From Dyella japonica A8 (GTDB lineage Bacteria; Pseudomonadota; Gammaproteobacteria; Xanthomonadales; Rhodanobacteraceae): a stretch of 64,000 nucleotides of DNA. The notes beneath the pieces were generated by a model. That model searched no databases. It saw only the letters and a program-made list of their open reading frames with translations, and was not told the origin of the DNA. Location: the NCBI RefSeq assembly GCF_000725385.1, contig NZ_CP008884.1, forward strand, positions 1,178,001 through 1,242,000, given 5' to 3'. This document shows positions 1-8,453 of the stretch, piece by piece (the first letter of the stretch is position 1; the number at the start of each line of letters is the position of its first letter). The position numbers and the translations under genes were made by a program.

Positions 1-2922
1 ACGGCAGTGACCAGCAACACCAGCTCCATCACCGACATCACCAACCAGATCAACAGCGGCACGGTGGGTCTGGTGCAGCAGTCTGCAGCCGGTGCCGACC
101 TGACGGTGGGCAAGGACACGGACGGTGCGGCGGTGGACTTTGCCGACAAGGACGGCAACACCCGCACGCTGAAGAACGTGACGGCAGGTGTGAACGATAC
201 CGACGCGGTGAACATGTCGCAGCTCAACGCGACCAATGCCAACGTGTCGACCAACGCGACAAACATCGCGCAGAACACGAGCGACATCGTTCGCGTGGAA
301 GGCAAGGCCGATCAGTCGGGCGCCGACGTGGCGGCTCACCTGGGTGGCGGTGCGGTCTATGACAGCACGACCGGCGCGATCAGCGCGCCGAGCTACGCGG
401 TGCAGGGTGGCAACTACAACAACGTGGGCGACGCCCTGGGCTCGCTGGACACGGCAGTGACCAACAACACCACGGCGATCGCGGGCAACACGCAGTCGAT
501 CACCGACATCACCAACCAGATCAACAGCGGTACGGTGGGCCTGGTGCAGCAGTCCAAGGCCGGTGCCGACCTGACGGTGGGCAAGGACACGGACGGCGTG
601 GCGGTGGACTTTGCCGACAAGGACGGCAACGCTCGCACGCTGAAGAGCGTGAAGGCGGGCGTGGCCGACACCGATGCAGTGAACATGTCGCAGCTGAACG
701 TGACCAACGCCAACGTGTCGACCAACGCGACGAACATCGCGCAGAACACCAGCGACATCGTTCGCGTGGAGGGCAAGGCTGACCAGTCGGTCGCCGACGT
801 GGCGGCTCACCTGGGTGGCGGTGCAACCTATGACAGCACGACCGGCACGATCGGCGCGCCGAGCTACGCGGTGCAGGGTGGCAACTACAACAACGTGGGC
901 GACGCCCTTGGCTCGCTGGACACGGCGGTGACCAACAACACCAGCTCCATCACCGACATCACCAACCAGATCAACAGCGGCACGGTGGGTCTGGTGCAGC
1001 AGTCCAAGGCCGGTGCCGACCTGACGGTGGGCAAGGGCACGGACGGTGCGGCGGTGGACTTTGCCGACAAGGGCGGCAACACCCGCACGCTGAAGAACGT
1101 GACGGCAGGTGTGAACGATACCGATGCGGTGAACATGTCGCAGCTGAACGCGACCAACGCCAACGTGACAGCCAACACGACCAACATTACCGCCAACAGC
1201 ACCCATGTTGGCAACCTTGGCACCGCGGCGGCGGCGGCGCTGGGCGGCAGCACGACGTTCGATCCGACCACTGGCTCGCTGTCGGGTACCAGCTTCGGTC
1301 TGACCCACGCCAACGCGATCAACGGCACCACAGGTGCTGCCACGACCGTGACGGATGGTTTCAGCAAGGTCGACGACGCGCTGGGTAGCCTGAATACGTC
1401 GGTCACCAACAACACCAACTCGATCACCGACATCACCAACCAGATCAACAGCGGTACGGTGGGCCTGGTGCAGCAGTCCGCGGCCGGTGCTGACCTGACG
1501 GTGGGCAAGGGCACGGACGGTGCGGCGGTGGATTTTGCCGACAAGGCCGGGTCGACCCGCACGCTGAAGAACGTGACGGCGGGCGTGAACGATACCGATG
1601 CGGTGAACATGTCGCAGTTGAACGCGACCAATGCCAACGTGTCGACCAACGCCGCGAACATCACCCGCGTGGAAGCGAAGTCCGATCAGGCCATGACGTC
1701 CATGGCGGCCTACCTTGGTGGCGGCGCGGCCTATAACAGCGCGACCGGCGTGATGAATGGGCCGAGCTATACCGTCCAGGGCGCTACCTATAACAATGTG
1801 GGTTCGGCTCTGGGCTCGCTGGATACGGCGGTCACCAACAACACCAACTCCATCACCAATATCACCAACCAAATCAACAACGGTACGGTGGGCCTGGTGC
1901 AGCAGGACGCGACCACGCGCAACATTACCGTGGCGAAGGATGCTGATGGCACAGTGGTTGACGTGAGCGGCACGGCAGGTACGCGCAAGATCACCGGCGC
2001 ATCGGCAGGCGATCTGAGCGCCACCAGCACCGACGTGGTGAACGGCAGCCAGTTGTATGCCACCAACCAGGCGGTGGGCCAGCTGGACAATCGCGTCACC
2101 AATATCGAAAACACGGTCAACACCTACACCGGTGATATCACCAACGTGACCAACACGGTGAACAAGGTCGTCAATGGCCAGGACGGTGTGTTCCAGGTCA
2201 GCCAGGAAAGCGGCGTGACCAAGCCGGTGGCGTCCGGCACGCAGGCCACGGCAGGCGGTAATGGTGCGGTTGCCTCGGGCAACAGCAGCACGGCCTTGGG
2301 TAACAACGCCCAAGCTACGGGTGACAACAGCGTGGCCATTGGCGCAAGTTCGGTGGCTTCCCGTGCGAACTCGGTATCGGTGGGTTCCGCCGGTGGCGAA
2401 CGTCAGATCACCAACGTTGCTGCCGGTACGGAAGCCACCGACGCGGTCAACCTGGGCCAACTGCGCGCTTCCCAGGCGGGTACGGTCCGCTATGACCTCA
2501 ATGCCGATGGCAGCGTCAATGGGTCGAGCCTCACCATGAACCAAGGTGGCGATCCGACCGTCATCCACAACGTGGGTGCAGGCACGGCAACCACCGATGC
2601 CGTGAATGTGGGGCAGCTCAATAGCAGCGTCAATCAGGTCGGGAACTGGGCGAAGAGCTACACCGACCAGCAGATCAAGAACGAGAGCAGGCAGGCATCG
2701 GCTGGCACCGCTTCTGCCATGGCTATGGCGACTCTTCCGCAGGCCTACCAGCCGAACCAGAGTTCTGGAGGCGTTGCCTTCGGTACGTATCGCGGCCAGA
2801 GCAGTATGGCCGTGGGCATGTCGACGATCACGGAGAGTGGCCGCTATATCTTGAAGGTCAGCGGTAGCGTCAATACCAAGGGTGACGCAGGCATGGCGGT
2901 TGGTGCCGGCATGGTCTGGTAA
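1..2922 (+). CDS. Trimeric autotransporter adhesin (YadA/Hia type), 5'-truncated by window edge
   Basis: Type Vc surface adhesin. The frame is open at base 1, so the gene starts upstream; a GTG at 7 is only an internal Val. The visible 973 codons are a stalk of about five long repeats of roughly 143-158 residues, each carrying [12 protein letters not shown], a TVGLVQQ stretch, ADLTVGK, a DAVNMSQLN neck-like motif (the usual DAVN-QL neck/trimerisation signature) and an AHLGGG segment. Then come a short head-like Hep_Hag stretch ([18 protein letters not shown]) and a DAVNVGQL neck. The final ~90 residues match the YadA membrane anchor: a coiled-coil start, glycine-alternating beta strands and a terminal aromatic residue (GAGMVW). 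The repeats are highly similar at DNA level, so copy number may vary between strains or be mis-assembled. Family role: trimeric attachment to surfaces, host cells or each other. The ligand cannot be read from the sequence. Confidence 0.95.
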   Translation, partial: TAVTSNTSSITDITNQINSGTVGLVQQSAAGADLTVGKDTDGAAVDFADKDGNTRTLKNVTAGVNDTDAVNMSQLNATNANVSTNATNIAQNTSDIVRVEGKADQSGADVAAHLGGGAVYDSTTGAISAPSYAVQGGNYNNVGDALGSLDTAVTNNTTAIAGNTQSITDITNQINSGTVGLVQQSKAGADLTVGKDTDGVAVDFADKDGNARTLKSVKAGVADTDAVNMSQLNVTNANVSTNATNIAQNTSDIVRVEGKADQSVADVAAHLGGGATYDSTTGTIGAPSYAVQGGNYNNVGDALGSLDTAVTNNTSSITDITNQINSGTVGLVQQSKAGADLTVGKGTDGAAVDFADKGGNTRTLKNVTAGVNDTDAVNMSQLNATNANVTANTTNITANSTHVGNLGTAAAAALGGSTTFDPTTGSLSGTSFGLTHANAINGTTGAATTVTDGFSKVDDALGSLNTSVTNNTNSITDITNQINSGTVGLVQQSAAGADLTVGKGTDGAAVDFADKAGSTRTLKNVTAGVNDTDAVNMSQLNATNANVSTNAANITRVEAKSDQAMTSMAAYLGGGAAYNSATGVMNGPSYTVQGATYNNVGSALGSLDTAVTNNTNSITNITNQINNGTVGLVQQDATTRNITVAKDADGTVVDVSGTAGTRKITGASAGDLSATSTDVVNGSQLYATNQAVGQLDNRVTNIENTVNTYTGDITNVTNTVNKVVNGQDGVFQVSQESGVTKPVASGTQATAGGNGAVASGNSSTALGNNAQATGDNSVAIGASSVASRANSVSVGSAGGERQITNVAAGTEATDAVNLGQLRASQAGTVRYDLNADGSVNGSSLTMNQGGDPTVIHNVGAGTATTDAVNVGQLNSSVNQVGNWAKSYTDQQIKNESRQASAGTASAMAMATLPQAYQPNQSSGGVAFGTYRGQSSMAVGMSTITESGRYILKVSGSVNTKGDAGMAVGAGMVW

Positions 2923-2980
2923 GTCGTGTAGCTAGTGATCTTCCGCTGCGGCAGAGCGCAGCGGGAGAGATCCGAACAGG

Positions 2981-3010
2981 CCTCCCCGCGCAAGCGGGGA
3001 GGCTTTTTTA
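2981..3010 (+). terminator. Rho-independent terminator after the trimeric adhesin
   Basis: A perfect 9-bp stem CCTCCCCGC / GCGGGGAGG with a GCAA tetraloop is followed directly by CTTTTTTA. It lies about 60 bp after the adhesin stop codon on the same strand. Confidence 0.93.
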
Positions 3011-3038
3011 TGAGATCTGATCGTGGCGAAGCTTCTCT

Positions 3039-3119
3039 GTGGGAGCGCACCCTGTGCGCGACAGATCCACGGTGTGGTAACGACGCGACGCTGCCGTCGC
3101 GCACAAGGTTCGCTCCTAC
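3039..3119. repeat. REP-type palindromic element, family A (copy 1, degenerate right arm)
   Basis: The left arm GTGGGAGCGCACCCTGTGCG is followed about 35 bp later by an inverted, imperfect copy (TCGCGCACAAGGTTCGCTCC). Better-preserved copies of this pair lie at 25967-26047, 30157-30237 and 50346-50416, all intergenic. Confidence 0.85.
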
Positions 3120-3132
3120 AAGGGCAGGGCTC

Positions 3133-4545
3133 TCAGCCCAACCGCATCAACAACTTCAACATCTTCCAGAAGCGCTTGCCGTAGGGTGGATTGAGCATGC
3201 CGGTGCCATTGAGTCGCGCCTGGCGGAACACCGGCTTCATGTGCGAGAACGTCTGGAAGCCCGCCTCGCCGTGATAGCCGCCGATGCCCGAGGGGCCCAC
3301 GCCGCCGAACGGCAGGTTGTGCTGGGCGATGTGATACAGCGTGTCGTTCACTGTGACGCCGCCCGCGTGCGTGCGGGCGAGCACGTGGTCGATGGTCGCG
3401 CGGCTTTCCTCGAACAGGTACAGCGCCAGCGGTTGCGGATGCGTAGCGATGTACTCGATGGCGCCGTCCAGCGAGTCATAAGGCATCACCGGCAGCAGTG
3501 GGCCGAAGATCTCTTCCTGCATCACCTGCATCGTGTCGCCGACCTGGGTGAGCATCACCGGTGCGAGCAGGCGCTTGGCGGGTAGATCCTGCGCATCGCT
3601 CATCGGTTCGGGACGTGCGCCGGCTGCCACGGCATCGTCGCGAAGCTTGAGCAGGCGATCGTAGTGGCGGTCCGAGACGATCGAGGCGTACTGCTGCTGT
3701 GCGCGCAGGTTGGGATACAGCCTGGCCGCCATGTCGCGTGCGGTCGCGACGAACTCGTCCATGCGTGCGCGTGGCACCAGCACATAGTCCGGTGCGATGC
3801 AGGTCTGGCCGGCGTTGACCAGCTTGCCGAACACGATGCGTTCCACGGCATGCTCGAAGCGGGCACCGGGGCCGATGATGGCGGGCGATTTGCCACCCAG
3901 TTCCAGCGTCACCGGCGTGAGGTTCGCCGCCGCCGCGCGCATCACGTGGTAGCCCACGGCGGTGGAGCCGGTGAACAGCAGGTGGTCGAACGGCAGCGCC
4001 GAGAACGCCTGCGCAACGTCCGCGTCGCCCGTGACCACCACCACTTCATCCGAGGAAAAATAGCGGGCGACCTGTTCGGCGAACAGCGCAGAGAAGCGCG
4101 GCGTGTACTCGCTCATCTTGAGCATGACGCGGTTGCCGGCGGTGAGCGCGTCGATCAACGGGCCCACCGAGAGGAAGATTGGGTAATTCCACGGCACGAT
4201 GATGCCCACCACGCCGCGTGGCTGCGGCAGCAGCGTAGTGCGGGCCGGCAGGAACACCAGGTTGGCGAGCCTGCCGCGCGGCCGCATCCAGCCACGACCG
4301 CGCTTGAGCGAGTGCCGGAGGTTGGAAAGACTGGGGTACAGCTCCAGCAGTTCCGTTTCCTCTTTCGGCCGATGGCCGAAGTCGGCGTCGATGGCCGCGG
4401 CGAAGGCGTCCCGCTGCTCGTTGAGCATCCGTTCCAGTGTGCGCAGCCGCGTGGCGCGTACGTTCCACGGCGGCATCGGGTCGCGGGCCTGCGCTTCGCG
4501 CAGGCGAAGCAGGATGGCATGCAATGACGGAGCGGGCTCTTTCAT
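3133..4545 (-). CDS. calB: Coniferyl-aldehyde-type dehydrogenase (aldehyde dehydrogenase superfamily)
   Basis: NAD(P)-dependent oxidation of an aldehyde to its acid. The 470-residue length fits the short coniferyl aldehyde dehydrogenase (CalB) group of the ALDH superfamily. Visible motifs: PWN at 118-120 (cofactor binding), FTGST at 191-195, ELGGKSP with the general base Glu215, and GQTCIAPDY with the catalytic Cys249; GQTC-APDY is the wording typical of CalB and class 3 ALDHs. The start ATG at 4545 lies 15 bp after the TonB-receptor stop, so the two genes are almost certainly co-transcribed. Coniferyl aldehyde is the family's name-giving substrate, but related enzymes take fatty and other aromatic aldehydes. 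The true substrate here is inferred only; the neighbouring receptor suggests import of a hydrophobic or aromatic compound. Confidence 0.9.
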   Translation of the reverse strand: MKEPAPSLHAILLRLREAQARDPMPPWNVRATRLRTLERMLNEQRDAFAAAIDADFGHRPKEETELLELYPSLSNLRHSLKRGRGWMRPRGRLANLVFLPARTTLLPQPRGVVGIIVPWNYPIFLSVGPLIDALTAGNRVMLKMSEYTPRFSALFAEQVARYFSSDEVVVVTGDADVAQAFSALPFDHLLFTGSTAVGYHVMRAAAANLTPVTLELGGKSPAIIGPGARFEHAVERIVFGKLVNAGQTCIAPDYVLVPRARMDEFVATARDMAARLYPNLRAQQQYASIVSDRHYDRLLKLRDDAVAAGARPEPMSDAQDLPAKRLLAPVMLTQVGDTMQVMQEEIFGPLLPVMPYDSLDGAIEYIATHPQPLALYLFEESRATIDHVLARTHAGGVTVNDTLYHIAQHNLPFGGVGPSGIGGYHGEAGFQTFSHMKPVFRQARLNGTGMLNPPYGKRFWKMLKLLMRLG

Positions 4546-4560
4546 GGTCAGGTTTCCCGG

Positions 4561-7041
4561 TCAGAACTTCGCACGCAGCTCGATACCCCACATGCGGGGC
4601 GGCGAGATCGTGGCGAAAGGCGTGCCGAACACGGAGGTGGTGATATTGTTCACGCCTGTGACGTAACGCTTGTTGAAGAGGTTGGTGCCGTACAGCGCCA
4701 CGCCCCAACGGTCGCCCGGCGCATGCCAGTCGATGCGGCCATCGGTGCGCTGCTGGCTGGTGCCGATCTTGAAGTTCGGGCTCACGTTGCACGAGCCCTG
4801 GAACTGTGAATCGGCATTGCAGCGCGTCGGTCCGCGATAGGCCTGCGACAGGTCAAACTCCAGGTCGCCGTTGGCGACGCCACGCCAAGTGTAGGACAGC
4901 GACGCCGCGCCGGAGAAGTAAGGCGCGCCGGTGGCCTGGCCGCTCAGGTCGGTGCCGTCGGGCGCGGTGGCCTTGCGGTACTTGGCATCGATATAGGCGC
5001 CCATGAAGTTGACGCGGAAATCGCTGATCGGCTGCCACTGCGCTTCCAGCTCCAGGCCCTTGGCCTCCTGGTTGCTGCTGTTGACGACGTAGATGGGCAG
5101 GCCGGTGGCCGGGCTGTTCGGGTCCAGCGCCAGCGACTGCATGTTGTCGTAGCGGTAGTAGTACACCGAGCCGTTGAGCAGCAGGTTCTGGTCGGGGAAC
5201 AGGCTCTTGATGCCGCCCTCGTAGTTGGTGACCTTTTCCGGCTGGAAGGTGGAGCCGACCTGCACGCTGTTGTAGCCGCCCGCCTTGTAGCCACGGGTGA
5301 CGGAGAAATAGCCCATCACGTCCGGCGTGAACTTGTAGCTGGCGACGACGCGCGGGCTCCAGTTGTTCCAAGTGTTGCTGGCGTAGACCGGCGTGCCCAC
5401 GGCACTGGTGAAGATCACGTTCTGGCCGAATGCGGCCAGCGCGGCCTGCGCCTGGGGCGGCAGCATCTGCACGATGCCCAGGCCTTCCAGGCCCGCGATG
5501 GTCGCGTCAAAGGCCGGCGCGCTGCGCGGCATGTTGTACCAGCTGAATTCCTTCTCGTCGCGGGTGTAGCGCAGGCCGGTGGTGACGTCGAAACGGTCGC
5601 TGATGTGCCAGATAACGTCGCCGAACGCGGCGTAGGCCTTGAAGTTGCCGTCGTTGCTGATGGCCTCCTTCCACGGGTCGCCCAGCAGCGTGAACGGCAG
5701 GCCGAACGAGGCCAGCGCATTGCTGATGTCGGTGAGCGGCGTGCCTACGCCCAGTGCGTTCTGCGCGAGCGTGTCCAGGCTGTTGGTGTTGACGTCGGTC
5801 TGGCTGGTCTGGCGCGCCTGTTCCCGGTAGTAGCTCACGCCCGCGACCCAGTCCATCCGGTCGTTGTTGCCCGACAGCTTGAACTCTTGGTACCAGCTGT
5901 TGTTGTGCTCGATGTTGGCGGTATCGAGGTAGGTGACGACGTGGTTGGTGCCGTCGTAGTCGCCCAGGTTGTAGGTGTCGAAGCCGCGCCATGCCGTGGT
6001 CGAGACGAAATCGCCCCAGCCAAAGGAATGGTCGATCTGCAGCGTGCCGCCGTCGAAGCGCCGCGACTCGCGCGCACCGATGGCGTCATTGTAGAGCGGT
6101 GCGCGCAGCGGGTTGAGATAGGTGCTCGGATCGGGCGGAAAGGGCGCGCGCTGGTTGGTGTCGTTCGACAGAGGAATCAGGCCGATGGCCGGCGCGGGCG
6201 GCTGGTCGAGCTTCTCGTGGTCCCACGACAGCAGCACACGCGTGTTGTCGGTGACGTTCCAGCGGAACACGGCGCGCGTGCCCCACTCGTTGTCTTCGCC
6301 GTAGCGCTTGCCGGTAGCGGCGTCCCTGATCCAGCCGTCGCTCTGGTTGTCCAGCACGCTCAGGCGCAGCGCCATGTCCTTGTTGATCGGGATGTTCAGC
6401 AGCCCGTCGGCGTACTTGCGGCCGTCGTTGCCGAAGCGCACGCGCGCCTTGCCTTCGAACTTGTCGGTGGGCTCGTTGGTAACGATGGAGATGGCGCCGG
6501 CGGCGGCATTGCGGCCGAACAACGTGCCCTGCGGTCCCTTCAGCACCTCGATGCGCGCAATGTCGTTGAAGGCAAGCAGCGAGCCGCCCGAGCGTGCTGC
6601 GTACACGCCATTGACGTAGATGCCCACCGCCGATTCGGTGCCCACGCCAAAGTTGCTGGTGGCGATGCCGCGCAATTCATAGGTGGGCTGCGTGGGCTGG
6701 CTGGCGTCGATCACCAGGCCGGGCACGAAGATATCCATCTTGCTGAGGTCCGTCGCGGCCAGCGTGTCGATCTGCTTGGCCGTGACGATCTGCAGCGGAA
6801 TCGGCACCGACTGCACTTCCTGCGTGCGGCTCTGCGCCGTCACGGTGACGTTGCCGAGCAGCTTGGCCTTCTCGGGATCGGCAGTGGTGCTGCCGCTCTG
6901 CGCGCTGTTGCTGCCTTGCTGCGGCGCGGGTGCTGCATCGTCGCTGGCCCAGCTGTCGGCGGGCAGTGCACCAAGCACCAGACTGCCGCCGATCAACAGG
7001 CGATGCAGGCAGGCGGACAACGGACGCGGGCGGATCTTCAT
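4561..7041 (-). CDS. TonB-dependent outer-membrane receptor
   Basis: Outer-membrane 22-strand receptor that imports a ligand using TonB/ExbBD energy. The 826 residues begin with a signal peptide (about residues 1-32, ending near DSWAS), a low-complexity linker rich in Gln/Ser, and a TonB-box-like stretch NVTVTAQSR. The plug domain has SVPIPLQIVTA and the conserved VLKGPQGTLFGRNAAAGAIS region. The barrel ends with a C-terminal Phe (ELRAKF), the BamA recognition signal. The IVTNEPT wording after the plug resembles the large group of receptors for plant-derived or xenobiotic substrates in Xanthomonadales and sphingomonads rather than classic siderophore receptors. That substrate idea is inference. 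The start ATG has a GAGGGGAG ribosome site about 9 bp upstream. It shares a transcript with calB; a terminator-like hairpin separates it from the cytochrome gene upstream. Confidence 0.95.
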   Translation of the reverse strand: MKIRPRPLSACLHRLLIGGSLVLGALPADSWASDDAAPAPQQGSNSAQSGSTTADPEKAKLLGNVTVTAQSRTQEVQSVPIPLQIVTAKQIDTLAATDLSKMDIFVPGLVIDASQPTQPTYELRGIATSNFGVGTESAVGIYVNGVYAARSGGSLLAFNDIARIEVLKGPQGTLFGRNAAAGAISIVTNEPTDKFEGKARVRFGNDGRKYADGLLNIPINKDMALRLSVLDNQSDGWIRDAATGKRYGEDNEWGTRAVFRWNVTDNTRVLLSWDHEKLDQPPAPAIGLIPLSNDTNQRAPFPPDPSTYLNPLRAPLYNDAIGARESRRFDGGTLQIDHSFGWGDFVSTTAWRGFDTYNLGDYDGTNHVVTYLDTANIEHNNSWYQEFKLSGNNDRMDWVAGVSYYREQARQTSQTDVNTNSLDTLAQNALGVGTPLTDISNALASFGLPFTLLGDPWKEAISNDGNFKAYAAFGDVIWHISDRFDVTTGLRYTRDEKEFSWYNMPRSAPAFDATIAGLEGLGIVQMLPPQAQAALAAFGQNVIFTSAVGTPVYASNTWNNWSPRVVASYKFTPDVMGYFSVTRGYKAGGYNSVQVGSTFQPEKVTNYEGGIKSLFPDQNLLLNGSVYYYRYDNMQSLALDPNSPATGLPIYVVNSSNQEAKGLELEAQWQPISDFRVNFMGAYIDAKYRKATAPDGTDLSGQATGAPYFSGAASLSYTWRGVANGDLEFDLSQAYRGPTRCNADSQFQGSCNVSPNFKIGTSQQRTDGRIDWHAPGDRWGVALYGTNLFNKRYVTGVNNITTSVFGTPFATISPPRMWGIELRAKF

Positions 7042-7064
7042 CAGCAGGTTCTCCCCTCGATATG

Positions 7065-7091
7065 AAAAGGCCGCGGCCCGAAGGCCGCGGC
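7065..7091 (-). terminator. Terminator-like hairpin between the diheme cytochrome and TonB-receptor genes
   Basis: On the minus strand GCCGCGGCC-TTCG-GGCCGCGGC forms a perfect 9-bp stem with a UUCG tetraloop, followed by CTTTTC. It begins 11 bp after the cytochrome stop codon and lies before the receptor's ribosome site, so it may end or attenuate transcription from the upstream pair. Confidence 0.75.
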
Positions 7092-7101
7092 GCTACTCCT
7101 T

Positions 7102-8244
7102 TCAGTGGATGGCGACGCAGCCCCCCGACTGCGACGCAATCCATGCCTTGATCAGTGCCACGCCTTCGCGGTGCACCGTGCTTCGGCCCAGTTCCGGCAT
7201 CATCGTGCCCGGGTCGGCCGAGTTCATCCGGAACGGCAGGATGGAATCGTCAGGCTGGCCCGGCACGATGTCGAACAAATGGTCACCCGTGCCGCGCCCC
7301 GCGGCGACCGGTGGCTTGCAGATGCCCAGATGACGGTCTTCGGGCACGCTCACGTCCAAGGTCAGCCCGGTGGTGTTGGCCGCGCCTTTGGGGTTGTGGC
7401 AGTGCCCGCAGTTGATGTCGAGATAGGCGCGTGCGCGGGCATCGAGCGACGCATGCTCGTCTGCCCAGTTGGCGTTGCGCGGTGCGTCGGCCGGGGCCGG
7501 TGCGCCGCTGAGATAGCCCACCTTCACCAGGTGCGCGAGTTCGTTCTCGTCGCCTGCCGCGTAGTGGTAGTCGCGATTGAGATGACGCGCCTTGGGTCCG
7601 ATCGGATGGATCTTGCGGCTCACCCAGTCCTGCGCGTGGCAACTGGAGCACTGGCTTTCGTCGGGTACCACGTAGTTGAAGTCTTCCCGCGCGGCCTTGT
7701 CGTCCACCAGCGTCAGCGGGATCACCGCGCCGGTGCGCGCCAGCATGGCGTCGCTCTGGTCATCCTTCCACACATAGGGAATGGCCGCCCAACCCGATTC
7801 GCGATGCACCAGGATGCGCGTTTCGACCAGATGCACCTGTGAGAGATCCAGCCCCTCGCCGGCAAAGTCCTTCGACGTGTCAAAGGTACGCGCCACGTCG
7901 CTGAACTTGCCGTCCGCCGTGCGCGGGTAATAGAAGGTCTTGCTGATCACGGTGCCGACCGGGAAGTCGAAGGTATCGGTCGGGTCGTACTTGGCCGACA
8001 CGCCCTTGGGCATCCAGATCGTGCGCAGCTTGTGCGCGTAGTCGGTGAACAGTGGCGTGTTGAGGTCGTACGGCACCACGCCCTGGTTGAGCACCAGCTT
8101 GCCATCGCGCACTTCCACCACATGCCAGTCGCTGAGCTTCGGCGGGCGGCCGTCTGCCTGGAACGCCACGGGATCGAGGTCGCGGTGGCAGGCGGTCAGC
8201 AGGAGCAGCGATAGCAGGAAAAACAACTTCGTCGACAACGTCAT
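7102..8244 (-). CDS. SO2930/HNE_0200-family diheme c-type cytochrome lipoprotein
   Basis: Predicted periplasm-facing lipoprotein with two covalent heme c sites. The N-terminus is a lipoprotein signal (LLLLTAC, lipidated Cys19). CSSCH at 199-203 and CGHCH at 279-283 are the heme-binding motifs, with downstream Met-rich segments (PFRMNS, MMPELG) that could supply axial ligands. Length 380 fits the family I recall as TIGR03806 (HNE_0200/SO_2930 family), whose genes nearly always sit beside a parallel beta-helix protein (TIGR03805), as here. The pair's biochemical function is unknown to me. A palindromic repeat (8311-8408) lies between the two genes, and a terminator-like hairpin follows this one. 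A role in electron transfer coupled to oxidation of an imported compound is speculation from the neighbours. Confidence 0.9.
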   Translation of the reverse strand: MTLSTKLFFLLSLLLLTACHRDLDPVAFQADGRPPKLSDWHVVEVRDGKLVLNQGVVPYDLNTPLFTDYAHKLRTIWMPKGVSAKYDPTDTFDFPVGTVISKTFYYPRTADGKFSDVARTFDTSKDFAGEGLDLSQVHLVETRILVHRESGWAAIPYVWKDDQSDAMLARTGAVIPLTLVDDKAAREDFNYVVPDESQCSSCHAQDWVSRKIHPIGPKARHLNRDYHYAAGDENELAHLVKVGYLSGAPAPADAPRNANWADEHASLDARARAYLDINCGHCHNPKGAANTTGLTLDVSVPEDRHLGICKPPVAAGRGTGDHLFDIVPGQPDDSILPFRMNSADPGTMMPELGRSTVHREGVALIKAWIASQSGGCVAIH

Positions 8245-8310
8245 ACTGCGATCTGTCCAATGGTTTGGGTGAAGAGGCGCCTGCAGGTCGAGGTAGCGAA
8301 GAACCCTCCC

Positions 8311-8408
8311 TCACCGTCATCCCGGCGCAGGCCGGGATCCAGCGTCTTTCGATGTGCGTCACGGCGGAAAGTCACTGGATCCCGGCCTGCGCCGGGATGA
8401 CGGTGAGG
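8311..8408. repeat. REP-type palindromic element, family B (pair of inverted copies)
   Basis: CGTCATCCCGGCGCAGGCCG continues into GGATCCAG and is mirrored about 45 bp later by CTGGATCC followed by CGGCCTGCGCCGGGATGACG. Each arm is itself a hairpin. It lies between the beta-helix and diheme cytochrome genes, and could limit read-through or stabilise the mRNA of the upstream gene. Confidence 0.88.
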
Positions 8409-8453
8409 ACGCACGAAGGCAGCGGTAAAGATCCGCTTCCCAAGGGCAGGCCG

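Noticed and set aside
499-2000. Periodic repeats considered as a CRISPR array
   Set aside because: Periods of 430-473 bp in an open coding frame, without short identical repeats and unique spacers; this is a coding adhesin stalk.
5605-7065. 486-codon plus-strand frame over the TonB receptor gene
   Set aside because: Antisense shadow; no ribosome site and no domain, while the minus strand carries plug, barrel and terminal Phe motifs.
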